Shown here one piece after another: positions 1 through 7,915 of a DNA stretch of 19,931 nt; the stretch's first letter is position 1; each line of letters begins with the position of its first letter. The stretch is from positions 1 through 19,931 of the forward strand of contig CALMLJ010000025.1 in NCBI GenBank assembly GCA_937868025.1. The letters are read 5' to 3'. The notes under the pieces were generated by a model. That model ran no database searches. It saw nothing but the letters and a program-made list of their open reading frames with translations, and was not told the origin of the DNA. The translations under genes and the position numbers were made by a program. Origin of the DNA: an uncultured Acidimicrobiaceae bacterium. GTDB taxonomy: Bacteria > Actinomycetota > Acidimicrobiia > Acidimicrobiales > Microtrichaceae.

Positions 1-511
1 TGGGGCTGAGCTTGGCCCAGAGCGGCCGGTCGGCGACACCACACGCCTCGATCACCTCGGCCGCGGTGTCGGGATCGTGGGCGAACAGGTGCCGGCCGCC
101 GTCGAGGTTCGGACAGCTGAGGTTGACCTCCACCCCGATCACCGAGGCCGGCGCCTCGGCGAGCATTCGGGCGGCGCGGCGGTACTCGTCGACGGTCCGG
201 CCCCAGATGGAGACCACGATGCGCTCGACGCCGATGCGGCGCAGCCTGGCGAGACCGTCGCCGAGCCAGGCGGCGACACCGGGCCCCTGGAGGCCGACGC
301 TGTTGATCATCCCCGCCGGCGTCTGATGGATGCGGGGACCGGGGTTGCCGTCCCACGGGTCGGCGGAGAGGGACTTCACGACGAAGGCGCCGAGTCCCGC
401 GAGGTCGAGGTACGCCGACAGCTCCGTCGAGTGACCGGCCGTGCCCGACGCGACCATCACCGGGTTGGGCAGGGTGATCGACCCGACCGAGACCGACAGA
501 TCGACGCTCAT
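1..511 (-). CDS. pyrD: Dihydroorotate dehydrogenase, class 1, 5' part only
   Basis: Partial gene: the first 170 codons are present and the rest lies beyond the window's left edge. The enzyme oxidises dihydroorotate to orotate, step four of UMP synthesis, with FMN as cofactor. The protein begins MSVDLSVSVGSITLPNPV and continues into the ASGTAGH segment (residues 21-27) near the flavin site. It has the conserved Lys46 in VVKS, the N70-SVGLQGPG loop, and the NLSCPN motif holding the catalytic Cys133 of class 1 enzymes. The NLSCPNLDGG context resembles subclass 1B (NAD-linked, partner PyrK), but no pyrK is visible, so the subclass is open. The ATG at 511 gives the typical N-terminus; no strong ribosome binding site precedes it, and a GGAGG at 583-579 is too far away to serve it. 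It follows carB by 103 bases, probably in the same transcript. Confidence 0.93.
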   Translation of the reverse strand, partial: MSVDLSVSVGSITLPNPVMVASGTAGHSTELSAYLDLAGLGAFVVKSLSADPWDGNPGPRIHQTPAGMINSVGLQGPGVAAWLGDGLARLRRIGVERIVVSIWGRTVDEYRRAARMLAEAPASVIGVEVNLSCPNLDGGRHLFAHDPDTAAEVIEACGVADRPLWAKLSP

Positions 512-614
512 GACCCGGGCGAGTGCCGAAGGCGGCTCGGCCCATGAGGACAGTTTCGTTTGTCGGCGAAGCCGACGGCCTCCGGAGTCACCGACGTGAG
601 TGGACTCCACCGAC

Positions 615-3600
615 TCACTTGCGCACTCCGGCGTGGTACTCCTGCAGGCTCCGCACGACCGGCTCGTGCGCCGCGGTGTCGGCGATGCCGTTGGCGGCCG
701 CGAGCGCCGCTGCGGCCGTCGTGAGGAGTGGCACCCGGTGCAACCCGGCGGCGGAGCGGATGTACGCACCGTCGGAACGGGGCCCACGACCACGCGGCGA
801 GTTCACCACGAGCTGGATCCGGTCGCTCGACAGCAGCTGCACGGCGTCGCTCCCGCCCTCGCCGAGCTTGTCGACGACCTGGCTCACCACGACGCCCGCC
901 TCGGTGAAGAACGCTGCGGTGCCGGCGGTCGCGACGATCTCGAACCCGAGGTCGGCGAACCGCTGTGCCGCCCGCAGGCCGGTCGCCTTGTCGCGATCGG
1001 CCAACGACATGAACACACACCCCGTCGTCGGCATCCGGTCGCCCGCCGCGAGCTGCGACTTGGCGAACGCCAGCCCGAACGTCAGGTCGATGCCCATGAC
1101 CTCGCCGGTCGAGCGCATCTCGGGACCGAGCACCGCATCGGCGTCGGGGAACCGGTTGAACGGCAGCACCGCCTCCTTGACCGAGATGTGGTCGCCGGTG
1201 ACCGGCGGCTGCAACAGCCCCTCGAGCCGAAGCTGCGCGAGCGATGCGCCGCACATCACCCGCGACGCCACCTTCACGAGCGGGACCCCGGTGGCCTTGG
1301 CCACGAAGGGCACGGTGCGCGAGGCCCGGGGATTCGCCTCGATGACGAAGACCTGGGCGGCGTCGGGAGTGTTGCCCGACCGCTTCACCGCGAACTGCAC
1401 GTTGATGAGACCGTCGACCTCGAGCGACTCCGCGAGCCGCTTGGTGTAGTCCTCGATGACGGCGAGGGTGCCCGCACCCAACGTCATCGGCGGCAACACA
1501 CACGCCGAGTCACCGGAGTGCACCCCCGCTTCCTCGACGTGCTCCATGATCCCGCCGATCAGCACCTCACCGGTCGAATCACGGATGGCGTCGACGTCCA
1601 CCTCGGTGGCGTCCTCGAGGAACCGGTCGATCAGCACCGGCCGGGAGGCGGACAGGCCGCCCTCACGCCCGAGTCCGCCGAGTCCGGCGAGCGTGGCCAT
1701 CGCCGTGGCAAGGCCCTCGTCGTCGTACACGATCTCCATGGCCCGTCCACCGAGCACGTACGACGGCCGGACGAGGGCGGGGTACCCGATGCGGTCGGTG
1801 ATCGCCTGGGCGCCGGCCAGGTCGGTGGCCGTACCACCGGCGGGCTGGGGGATCTCGAGCCGCGCACACAGCGCATTCCACCGGTCGCGGTCCTCGGCGA
1901 GGTCGATCGAGTCGGGGCTGGTGCCCAAGATCAGCTCACGGGGCAGCACGTCGGCGAGCTTGAGCGGGGTCTGGCCGCCGAGGCTGACGATCACGCCCGC
2001 CACCGGACCCGCCGCCTGCTCGGCCTCGATGACCGACATCACGTCCTCGAACGTCAACGGCTCGAAGTAGAGGCGGTCCGACGTGTCGTAGTCGGTCGAG
2101 ACGGTCTCGGGGTTGCAGTTGATCATCACGGTCTCGAACCCGGCATCGCGGAGGGCGAAGCTGGCGTGGACGCACCCGTAGTCGAACTCGATGCCCTGCC
2201 CGATGCGGTTGGGGCCCGAACCGAGGATGATCACCTTGGGACGGGTCGAGGGACGAACCTCGCTCTCGTCCTCCCACGTCGAGTAGTGGTACGGCGTGAG
2301 CGCTGCGAACTCGGCCGCGCACGTATCGACGGTCTTGTACGTGGGCAGGACTCCCGCCGCCACTCGCGCCGAGCGCACGTCGGCCTCCGGCTCGGACCAC
2401 AGGTAGGCGAGCTGGGCGTCGGAGAAGCCGAGCTGCTTGGCCCGGCGCCACTCGCGCCGGTCGAGCTGCGCCGACGACCGACCCGTCAGGGCGGCCCGCT
2501 CCTCGGTGACGAGCGACATCTGGTCGAGGAACCACGGGTCGATCCGGCAGGCGTCGTAGACCCGCTCGATGCCGAGGCCCCGCCGGAGCGCCGCCTCGAC
2601 ACAGAAGATGCGGTCGGGGGTGGCGCGATCGGTCAGCGCCAGGAGCTCGTCGTCGGAGAACGCGTCCCACTCGGACTCGGCGGGATCGCAGTTGAGACCG
2701 AACCGGCCCTGCTCGAGCGAGCGCAGGGCCTTCTGCAGGGACTCGGGGAAGGTGCGGCCGATCGCCATCGCCTCGCCCACCGACTGCATCTGGGTGCCGA
2801 GCACCCCCGACGTGCCGGGGAACTTCTCGAAGGCCCACCGCGGCACCTTGGTGACCACGTAGTCGATGGCGGGCTCGAAGCTCGCCGGGGTCTGCTTCGT
2901 GATGTCGTTGGTGATCTCGTCGAGCGTGTACCCGACGGCCAGCCGCGCGGCGATCTTGGCGATCGGGAACCCGGTGGCCTTGGATGCCAGCGCCGAGCTG
3001 CGAGACACCCGGGGGTTCATCTCGATGACCACGAGGTCACCGTCGACGGGGTTGACGGCGAACTGCACGTTCGAGCCGCCCGTCTCGACACCGACACGGC
3101 GGATGCAGGCGAACGCTGCGTCGCGCATCGTCTGGTACTCGACGTCGCTCAACGTCTGCGCCGGAGCGACCGTGATGGAGTCGCCGGTGTGCACACCCAT
3201 CGGGTCGACGTTCTCGATCGAGCAGATGATCACGCAGTTGTCCTTGCGATCCCGCATGACCTCGAGCTCGTACTCCTTCCATCCGGCGATCGACCGCTCG
3301 ATGAGGATCTCGCTGATGGGGCTGGCGTCGAGGCCGGCCGCGGCGACGAGCTCGAACTCCTCGGCCGTCTTGGCGATGCCGGTGCCCTTGCCGCCGAGGA
3401 TGTACGCCGGACGGATGACCACGGGGAGGCCGATCCGGCCAACCACCTCGCGAGCAGCCTCCATGGTGTGGGCCGTGTCGGACTCGGGGACCTTGAGGCC
3501 GATCTCGATCATCGCCTGCTTGAAGACCTCACGGTTCTCCGCGGTCTCGATGGCCTCCGCGTTGGCGCCGATCATCTCGGGCGTGCCCTCGACCCCGATG

Positions 3601-3920
3601 AGCCCCTTGGCGAAGAGCTCCATCGCCAGGTTGAGGGCCGTCTGACCACCGAGGGTCGGCAGCACCGCGTCGGGACGCTCCTTCTCGATGATGCGGGCCA
3701 ACACGTCGACGTCGAGCGGCTCGATGTAGGTGGCGTCGGCGAAGTCGGGATCGGTCATGATCGTCGCCGGGTTGGAGTTGGCCAGGATGACCCGGTACCC
3801 CTCCTCCCGGAGCACCCGGCACGCCTGCGTGCCCGAGTAGTCGAACTCGCACGCCTGGCCGATCACGATCGGTCCCGACCCGATGATCAGGATCGAGTGG
3901 AGGTCGTCACGACGGGGCAT
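615..3920 (-). CDS. carB: Carbamoyl-phosphate synthase large chain
   Basis: Makes carbamoyl phosphate from ammonia (delivered by CarA), bicarbonate and two ATP, for pyrimidine and arginine synthesis in the cytosol. The 1101-residue product has the full family layout. The N-terminal ATP-grasp half starts with [18 protein letters not shown] and carries [10 protein letters not shown] near residues 300-310. A linker/oligomerisation region runs from about 400 to 550. The second ATP-grasp half restarts at about 562 with [18 protein letters not shown] and has a second EANPRASRT. An MGS-like allosteric domain occupies roughly the last 140 residues. I use the ATG at 3920 (MPRRDDLHS) rather than one six codons upstream: it matches the family N-terminus and has GGAG about 10 bases ahead. 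The gene is separated from carA by a desaturase gene and preceded by a terminator-like hairpin at 3939-3961, unlike the usual direct carA-carB order. No damage is seen. Confidence 0.98.
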   Translation of the reverse strand: MPRRDDLHSILIIGSGPIVIGQACEFDYSGTQACRVLREEGYRVILANSNPATIMTDPDFADATYIEPLDVDVLARIIEKERPDAVLPTLGGQTALNLAMELFAKGLIGVEGTPEMIGANAEAIETAENREVFKQAMIEIGLKVPESDTAHTMEAAREVVGRIGLPVVIRPAYILGGKGTGIAKTAEEFELVAAAGLDASPISEILIERSIAGWKEYELEVMRDRKDNCVIICSIENVDPMGVHTGDSITVAPAQTLSDVEYQTMRDAAFACIRRVGVETGGSNVQFAVNPVDGDLVVIEMNPRVSRSSALASKATGFPIAKIAARLAVGYTLDEITNDITKQTPASFEPAIDYVVTKVPRWAFEKFPGTSGVLGTQMQSVGEAMAIGRTFPESLQKALRSLEQGRFGLNCDPAESEWDAFSDDELLALTDRATPDRIFCVEAALRRGLGIERVYDACRIDPWFLDQMSLVTEERAALTGRSSAQLDRREWRRAKQLGFSDAQLAYLWSEPEADVRSARVAAGVLPTYKTVDTCAAEFAALTPYHYSTWEDESEVRPSTRPKVIILGSGPNRIGQGIEFDYGCVHASFALRDAGFETVMINCNPETVSTDYDTSDRLYFEPLTFEDVMSVIEAEQAAGPVAGVIVSLGGQTPLKLADVLPRELILGTSPDSIDLAEDRDRWNALCARLEIPQPAGGTATDLAGAQAITDRIGYPALVRPSYVLGGRAMEIVYDDEGLATAMATLAGLGGLGREGGLSASRPVLIDRFLEDATEVDVDAIRDSTGEVLIGGIMEHVEEAGVHSGDSACVLPPMTLGAGTLAVIEDYTKRLAESLEVDGLINVQFAVKRSGNTPDAAQVFVIEANPRASRTVPFVAKATGVPLVKVASRVMCGASLAQLRLEGLLQPPVTGDHISVKEAVLPFNRFPDADAVLGPEMRSTGEVMGIDLTFGLAFAKSQLAAGDRMPTTGCVFMSLADRDKATGLRAAQRFADLGFEIVATAGTAAFFTEAGVVVSQVVDKLGEGGSDAVQLLSSDRIQLVVNSPRGRGPRSDGAYIRSAAGLHRVPLLTTAAAALAAANGIADTAAHEPVVRSLQEYHAGVRK

Positions 3921-3938
3921 GGTTCTGGCTCCAGACAA

Positions 3939-3961
3939 GGAAAAAGCCCCCAGAGGGGGCT
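3939..3961 (-). terminator. Intrinsic terminator or attenuator between desaturase gene and carB
   Basis: On the minus strand AGCCCCC, loop TCT, GGGGGCT forms a perfect 7-bp stem (3961-3945). It runs into a T tract (3945-3941), then CC and TT: a standard rho-independent terminator shape. It begins 127 bases after the desaturase stop, and the carB start codon is only about 20 bases beyond the T tract, too little room for a complete promoter. It is therefore either the desaturase terminator with a carB promoter overlapping or upstream of it, or a transcription attenuator inside the carB leader. I see no consensus PyrR-binding sequence beside it. Confidence 0.8.
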
Positions 3962-4011
3962 CGGGTCACAGCAGGTTCGGGGCAACACGTTTCGGCACTC
4001 ACCGAGGCCGC

Positions 4012-4017
4012 ACCTTA
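4012..4017 (-). promoter_or_regulatory. Possible -10 element upstream of carB
   Basis: TAAGGT on the minus strand fits the actinobacterial TANNNT pattern. It lies about 50 bases ahead of the terminator-like hairpin, so transcripts starting here would carry the hairpin in the carB leader. There is no good -35 sequence at 16-19 bases. This is a weak call based on one hexamer in a 167-base gap. Confidence 0.25.
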
Positions 4018-4087
4018 ACACGGGCGCCGACCACCTCCGTCCGGCACAGTCGCTGTGTTCCCGACGTCCACTCCGGCACCGCCGCGA

Positions 4088-5146
4088 TCACAGCGGCGGT
4101 GCCCCCTCCGACGCCAGTTCCGCCTCGACGACGACCGCGGCGGGCCGCCGGCTCTGGCGGCCGAGCTCCTGCGCGGCGACGAGCGCGTCGTCGGCGGCCT
4201 TGGAGAACGCGACACGCGCGTCCTCGAGGTCGGTGCGCTGGGTGGCGGCGGCGACGCGGGTCGTGGCCTTGTCCCAGTGGAACTGGAACATGCCGATGTC
4301 GTACGCACCGTCGGCGATGAGCGCCGTCGCCAGCGCCTTCTCGTTGGGCTTCTTGATGTCCCACACGATGTGGAACAGCGAGAGGAACTTGAGCACGTAG
4401 AACGTGACGTCGATCTCCCACCACTTGAACCCCTGGCGGCAGGAGCTCTGGATGTGGTGGTGGTTGTTGTGCCAGCCCTCACCCATCGTGAGGATCGCCA
4501 CGAGCGGGTTGTTGCGGCTCGAGTCCTCGGTGGCGAACCGGCGCGAGCCCCACAGGTGCGCCATCGAGTTCACGAGGAAGGTGGTGTGCCACAACAGGAC
4601 GGTCGACAGGAAGAAGCCGACGACGAGGCCGCTCCACCCGCCCCACCACAGACAGAGCAGCGCCAGCGCCCAGGGGCCGACGAAGTCGTGCTTGTTGATC
4701 CACCGGAGCTCGGGGACCTTGTTGAAGTCGGCAATGGCGTCGGTCGGCGTCTCGTCGCTCTGCGGGCAGATGATCCAGCCGATGTGGCTGAACATGACAC
4801 CCTTGATCGGCGAGTGCGCGTCCTGGACGGTGTCGGTGAAGCGATGGTGCAGGCGGTGGTGCCCGGCCCACCACAGCGGCCCCTTCTGGGTGGCGGTGGT
4901 CCCGCCGAATGCGAGCAGGAACTGGAAGGCCCGACTCGTCTTGTAGGACTTGTGGGCGAAGTACCGGTGATACCCGCCCGTGATGAAGAACATGCGAACC
5001 CAGTAGGTCACGAGCAGGATCTGCCAGTCGTGCCACCCGATGCCGGTGAAGATGGCGAGGACCGGGATCAGGTGGACCAGCAGGAACACCCCGGACGCCA
5101 CCGGATCGAGCTTCTCACCGGGCAAACGGTTGGGATGCGAAATCAT
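4088..5146 (-). CDS. Delta-9-type acyl-CoA (fatty acid) desaturase
   Basis: Predicted membrane di-iron desaturase that puts a double bond into acyl chains, adjusting membrane lipid fluidity. The 352-residue protein has the three histidine boxes of the stearoyl-CoA desaturase family: HRYFAH at 60-65, HRLHH at 97-101 and HNNHHH at 226-231. Hydrophobic spans lie around 17-35, 42-58, 156-190 and 248-262. The GEGWHNNHHH context and the WWAGHHRLHH context are family-typical. The tail after about 270 is alanine-rich and looks soluble. I chose the ATG at 5146 over a GTG two codons upstream because AGTAGG sits 8 bases before the ATG. The gene lies 73 bases after carA and before carB in the same direction, an unusual place for a lipid gene. 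The substrate form (CoA or ACP) cannot be told. Confidence 0.93.
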   Translation of the reverse strand: MISHPNRLPGEKLDPVASGVFLLVHLIPVLAIFTGIGWHDWQILLVTYWVRMFFITGGYHRYFAHKSYKTSRAFQFLLAFGGTTATQKGPLWWAGHHRLHHRFTDTVQDAHSPIKGVMFSHIGWIICPQSDETPTDAIADFNKVPELRWINKHDFVGPWALALLCLWWGGWSGLVVGFFLSTVLLWHTTFLVNSMAHLWGSRRFATEDSSRNNPLVAILTMGEGWHNNHHHIQSSCRQGFKWWEIDVTFYVLKFLSLFHIVWDIKKPNEKALATALIADGAYDIGMFQFHWDKATTRVAAATQRTDLEDARVAFSKAADDALVAAQELGRQSRRPAAVVVEAELASEGAPPL

Positions 5147-5219
5147 TGCCACAACCTACTGTCAAGATCGCGGCCGCTGCCGGTCACACCGCAAGAATTC
5201 ACCCGGCGGAAACGATCGG

Positions 5220-6308
5220 TCAGGACCGCGCGTCCATCAGCTCCGCGAAGCGGGCGAACAGATACCGCGAATCATGGGGACCGGGACCGGCCTCGGGGTG
5301 GTACTGGATGCCGAACGCCGGGACGTCGGTGCACCGGAATCCGGCCAGGGTGTCGTCGTTGAGGTTCACGTGGGTGACCTCGACCCCGTCGACCCCGTCG
5401 AGATCGACGCAGTAGTTGTGGTTCTGGCTCGTGATCTCGACCTTGCCCGTCGCCAGCTCCTTGATCGGATGGTTGCCGCCGTGATGGCCGAACGGCAACT
5501 TGTGCGTGCGGCCGCCGACGGCGGTGCCCAGCAGCTGATGGCCCATGCAGATCCCGAAGATCGGCACCTCGCCCAGCAGCGACTTGATCGTCTCGGGGAG
5601 GTACGTGACCGCCGCCGGGTCGCCGGGACCGTTGGACAGGAACACCCCGTCGGGCTCGAGCGCCTTGATCTCCTCCGCCGACGTCGTGGCGGGGACCACG
5701 GTGACCCGGGAGATCTCGCTCAGACACTCGAGGATCGTCGACTTGATGCCACAGTCGACCGCGACCACGTGACGGTCGGGATTGCCGTCGACGGTGTAGG
5801 GCTCGGCGCAGGTGACCTCGCTCACGAGGTCGCAGTCGTCGGTGCCGATGGCGTCCTTCGCAGCGGCTGTGAGCTCCTCGACCGACGCGCTGCCGAACGC
5901 GCCCGGCATGGCACCGCTGTCGCGCAGGATGCGGGTGAGACGCCGCGTGTCGACGCCGCCGATCGCAGCGACGCCATGGCGACGCAGGTAGCCGTCGAGG
6001 CTCTCGCCACTGCGCCAGCTGCTCTCACGGCGCGCCATCTCGCGGAGGATCACACCGCGGCACTGCACCGTGGTCGCCTCGTCGTCGGCGCCGTTGGTGC
6101 CGTAGTTGCCCAGGTGCGACGTCGTGAAGGTGATGATCTGGCCGGCGTAGGAGGGGTCGGAGATGACCTCCTGATAGCCGCTCATGACCGTGTTGAACAC
6201 GATCTCGCCGGTCACCACACCGCCGGTCGGGTCGGCTCCGAAGAGCTCGCCCTCGAACACCTCGCCGTTCGCCAGCACCAGGGTGCCCGGACGAATGTCG
6301 TTCGTCAT
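5220..6308 (-). CDS. carA: Carbamoyl-phosphate synthase small chain (glutaminase)
   Basis: Hydrolyses glutamine and channels ammonia to CarB. The 362-residue length is typical. The N-terminal small-subunit domain (about 1-150) contains GEIVFNTVMSGYQEVISDPSY. The C-terminal class I glutamine amidotransferase domain (about 180-360) has the nucleophile Cys254 in FGICMGHQLL, His337 and Glu339 in QYHPEAGPGPHDS, and the SNGPGDP loop near 225-231. The ATG at 6308 has AAAGAGG six bases upstream (6321-6315). Its leader carries an exact match to the PyrR RNA-binding consensus, so UMP-dependent repression is likely. The gene is divergent from the lipoprotein gene at 6491. It is followed by a desaturase rather than directly by carB. 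Confidence 0.98.
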   Translation of the reverse strand: MTNDIRPGTLVLANGEVFEGELFGADPTGGVVTGEIVFNTVMSGYQEVISDPSYAGQIITFTTSHLGNYGTNGADDEATTVQCRGVILREMARRESSWRSGESLDGYLRRHGVAAIGGVDTRRLTRILRDSGAMPGAFGSASVEELTAAAKDAIGTDDCDLVSEVTCAEPYTVDGNPDRHVVAVDCGIKSTILECLSEISRVTVVPATTSAEEIKALEPDGVFLSNGPGDPAAVTYLPETIKSLLGEVPIFGICMGHQLLGTAVGGRTHKLPFGHHGGNHPIKELATGKVEITSQNHNYCVDLDGVDGVEVTHVNLNDDTLAGFRCTDVPAFGIQYHPEAGPGPHDSRYLFARFAELMDARS

Positions 6309-6329
6309 CTCACGCCTCTTTCTGTCCGT

Positions 6330-6349
6330 ACCAACCTCACAGGACTGGT
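6330..6349 (-). promoter_or_regulatory. PyrR-binding stem-loop in the carA leader
   Basis: On the minus strand AGTCCTGTGAGGTT (6346-6333) matches the published PyrR RNA-binding consensus ARUCCNGNGAGGYU at every fixed position. Flanking bases ACCA (6349-6346) and TGGT (6333-6330) pair to close the stem, and CC/GG forms the upper stem, the usual shape of a PyrR binding loop. It ends 8 bases before the ribosome binding site AAAGAGG. No intrinsic terminator follows, so translational rather than transcriptional control is the likelier mode, as reported for Mycobacterium smegmatis. Binding itself is inferred. Confidence 0.8.
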
Positions 6350-6366
6350 TTCACGGTCAGGCGCAC

Positions 6367-6372
6367 AACCTA
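6367..6372 (-). promoter_or_regulatory. Possible carA -10 element
   Basis: TAGGTT on the minus strand fits TANNNT and would start transcription near 6360. That gives a leader of about 50 bases containing the whole PyrR stem-loop. The spacing from this box to the stem-loop (17 bases) nearly equals that in front of pyrR (16 bases). No recognisable -35 sequence is present. Confidence 0.4.
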
Positions 6373-6375
6373 CCA

Positions 6376-6392
6376 GAGGGTCCGGAACCCTC
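6376..6392. promoter_or_regulatory. Inverted repeat in the carA/lipoprotein divergent region
   Basis: GAGGGT-CCGGA-ACCCTC is a perfect 6-bp inverted repeat with a 5-base spacer. It is centred between the two divergent genes and lies just upstream of the candidate carA -10 box, so it could be an operator. With no known regulator nearby and a short arm, this is only suggestive. Confidence 0.35.
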
Positions 6393-6429
6393 GATCCGGG
6401 TATCGGGCAGGATTGCCCGCCGTCGAGGC

Positions 6430-6459
6430 TTGCGGACGAGCCGGTGACCTTGGTATGAA
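6430..6459 (+). promoter_or_regulatory. Promoter of the four-gene envelope operon
   Basis: TTGCGG (6430-6435), an 18-base spacer and TATGAA (6454-6459), preceded by TGG as an extended -10, form the best sigma-70-like promoter seen in the window. Transcription would start near 6466, about 25 bases before the lipoprotein ATG. GGAGGG at 6480-6485 then serves as ribosome binding site. Confidence 0.6.
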
Positions 6460-6490
6460 TTCTCTTCACTCGTTCCGCTGGAGGGAACCC

Positions 6491-6952
6491 ATGAAGCTCT
6501 CGTCGCCACTCGCCCGTCGCGCCGCCGCCATCGCGGTCGCCACTGTCGCCCTGCTCGGCACTGCGTCGTGCACCCCCGACGCGTCCACGGGCGGCTCGAC
6601 GACGACCACGACCGAAGCGCCCGCGGCCAAGCCCGTGCTCAGCCCCACCTCCGGCCCCGCCGGATCGTTCGTCAACGTGGCGACCCCGAACGGCGAATGC
6701 GATCCGACCGGCCCGTACCAGTACAGCTCGCTCCAGGCCGCCCTCACGATCCCGTCGTCGGGCATCGTCGTCACCCAGGCCAGCCAGTACATCGGCGCAT
6801 CGCCGTCGACCTACGCCGGCCCCGACCAGTTCGTCCGGTTGCGCATTCCGCCGGCCACGGCACCCGGCGTCTACAACGTGTTCCTGTCGTGCTACTCGTA
6901 CCTCGACACGTACATGTACTCACCGGCGAAGTTCACGGTGACCGCATCCTGA
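6491..6952 (+). CDS. Secreted lipoprotein of unknown function
   Basis: A 153-residue protein I do not recognise. It has a clear lipoprotein signal peptide: basic start MKLSSPLARR, hydrophobic stretch 11-23, and lipobox TASC with lipid-carrying Cys27. A Thr/Ser-rich linker (about 32-43) follows, then a compact domain starting KPVLSPTSGPAGSFVNV. That opening, two further cysteines (Cys70, Cys134) that could pair, and a closing FTVTAS strand suggest a small beta-sandwich of immunoglobulin or IPT/TIG type; this is inference. The ATG at 6491 is chosen because GGAGGG lies 5 bases upstream and the signal peptide begins there; an in-frame ATG 26 codons upstream gives an unlikely N-terminus. First gene of a four-gene plus-strand operon, overlapping the LCP gene. 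Confidence 0.88.
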   Translation: MKLSSPLARRAAAIAVATVALLGTASCTPDASTGGSTTTTTEAPAAKPVLSPTSGPAGSFVNVATPNGECDPTGPYQYSSLQAALTIPSSGIVVTQASQYIGASPSTYAGPDQFVRLRIPPATAPGVYNVFLSCYSYLDTYMYSPAKFTVTAS

Positions 6953-7914
6953 CGACGCGGCGACGCCGATCGGCGCTGCTCGTCGGCGCGATCGTTGCAG
7001 CAGGACTGATCTACGGCCTGACCATCTGGGTCCGCATCGACCGAGTCGATGCGGACCTCGCCGGTTCTGCGGGCCGAGGTACCACCTACCTCCTGATCGG
7101 CTCGGATCGCCGGGCCGACATCGCCGAGGCCGACCGTCCGCGGTTCGGATCGGCCGACGAGGTTCCCGGCGAGCGGGCCGACATCGTCATCGTCGTCAAC
7201 GCCCTCGCCGACGGCACGGTGCGGGCGCTGTCGATCCCGCGTGACCTCGTCCTGTTCCGCCAGGACCGGGGGCCCGAGCGGCTCGCTCCCCTGCTCGGCG
7301 ATGGGCCGGGAGCGATCGCCGACGCACTGTGCAATTCCCTGGGCATCGGGGTCGACCACCTCGCGGTGATCCACTTCAGCGGGATCGACGACCTCGTCGA
7401 TCTCACCGACGGTGTGGTGATCGAACCGAGCGGGACGTTCCTCGATCGACAGAGCGGCTTGCTGGTGTCGGCAGGCCGGCAGCGCGTCGACGGCCGAACC
7501 GCGCTCGCGTACGTGCGGGCACGCCACATCGAGCGACGAGAGGGCGACAACTGGCTCCCGGACCCCGAGGAGAGCGCCCGTCGCGGCGATCGAGCGCTCG
7601 AGGTGCTCCGTGGGCTCGGCTCGGCCGTCGAACTGGGGTGGAACCCCTGGCACGACCACCGGATCGCGTGGGCCGTGACCGACGCGGTCACCGTCGACGA
7701 CGACATGGGCATCGGCGACATGATGTCGCTGGCCGAGGCCGTGCGGGGGCTTCGGGGAGCGTCGGTCGAGTCCCTTCCCGTGCTGGTGCGCAACGGCGAC
7801 GTACCGACGGCGTCGATCACGGCGAGCGCCCCGGCTGCCGTGCAGCGCTTGAGGGGCACCGAGGAGCCGCCGCCGGCGTGCAGCACGCCGACGCTGCTCT
7901 CCGGGACGGGCTGA
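6949..7914 (+). CDS. LytR-CpsA-Psr (LCP) family protein
   Basis: LCP proteins are membrane-anchored enzymes that attach glycopolymers (teichoic acids, arabinogalactan, capsule) to peptidoglycan outside the membrane. The 321-residue product has a basic N-terminus TTRRRRS, one transmembrane helix (about 9-28), then the LCP domain. Diagnostic segments are TTYLLIGSDRRAD (45-57), ADIVIVVNA with Asp78, LSIPRDLVL (94-102), the VDHLAVIHFSGIDDLVDLTDGV block (135-156) and DGRTALAYVRARH (181-193). The start is uncertain. No ATG or GTG lies just upstream of the helix in this frame; a CTG at 6949 overlaps the lipoprotein stop in a CTGA arrangement and fits the topology best. A GTG at 6889 is the alternative. 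The substrate polymer cannot be told. The next gene follows after one base. Confidence 0.88.
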   Translation: MTTRRRRSALLVGAIVAAGLIYGLTIWVRIDRVDADLAGSAGRGTTYLLIGSDRRADIAEADRPRFGSADEVPGERADIVIVVNALADGTVRALSIPRDLVLFRQDRGPERLAPLLGDGPGAIADALCNSLGIGVDHLAVIHFSGIDDLVDLTDGVVIEPSGTFLDRQSGLLVSAGRQRVDGRTALAYVRARHIERREGDNWLPDPEESARRGDRALEVLRGLGSAVELGWNPWHDHRIAWAVTDAVTVDDDMGIGDMMSLAEAVRGLRGASVESLPVLVRNGDVPTASITASAPAAVQRLRGTEEPPPACSTPTLLSGTG

Positions 7915-7915
7915 C

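Noticed and set aside
562..576. GTCGGC-GAA-GCCGAC hairpin between carB and pyrD
   Set aside because: A 6-bp stem without a T tract in GC-rich DNA; carB and pyrD are expected to be cotranscribed, so I do not call a terminator.
579..590. TCCGGAGGCC-like sequence ahead of pyrD, resembling a PyrR loop
   Set aside because: Two bases of the NGNG part of the consensus are missing and no closing stem of the right shape forms.
4030..4050. CCGGACGGAGG in the carB leader as a PyrR loop
   Set aside because: The loop is two bases too long for CCNGNGAGG and the fixed G/A positions do not align.
600..4400. A 1266-codon open frame on the plus strand
   Set aside because: It is antisense to the entire carB gene. 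Low stop density from high GC explains it, and the translation is low-complexity Arg/Asp/Val/Gly with no domain.
5160..5165. TTGACA on the minus strand as a -35 for the desaturase gene
   Set aside because: It lies only 13 bases from the start codon, leaving no room for a -10 element.
6413..6490. Upstream in-frame ATG extending the first lipoprotein by 26 residues
   Set aside because: It lies upstream of the promoter, gives a polar N-terminus before the signal peptide, and lacks the GGAGGG found before the ATG at 6491.
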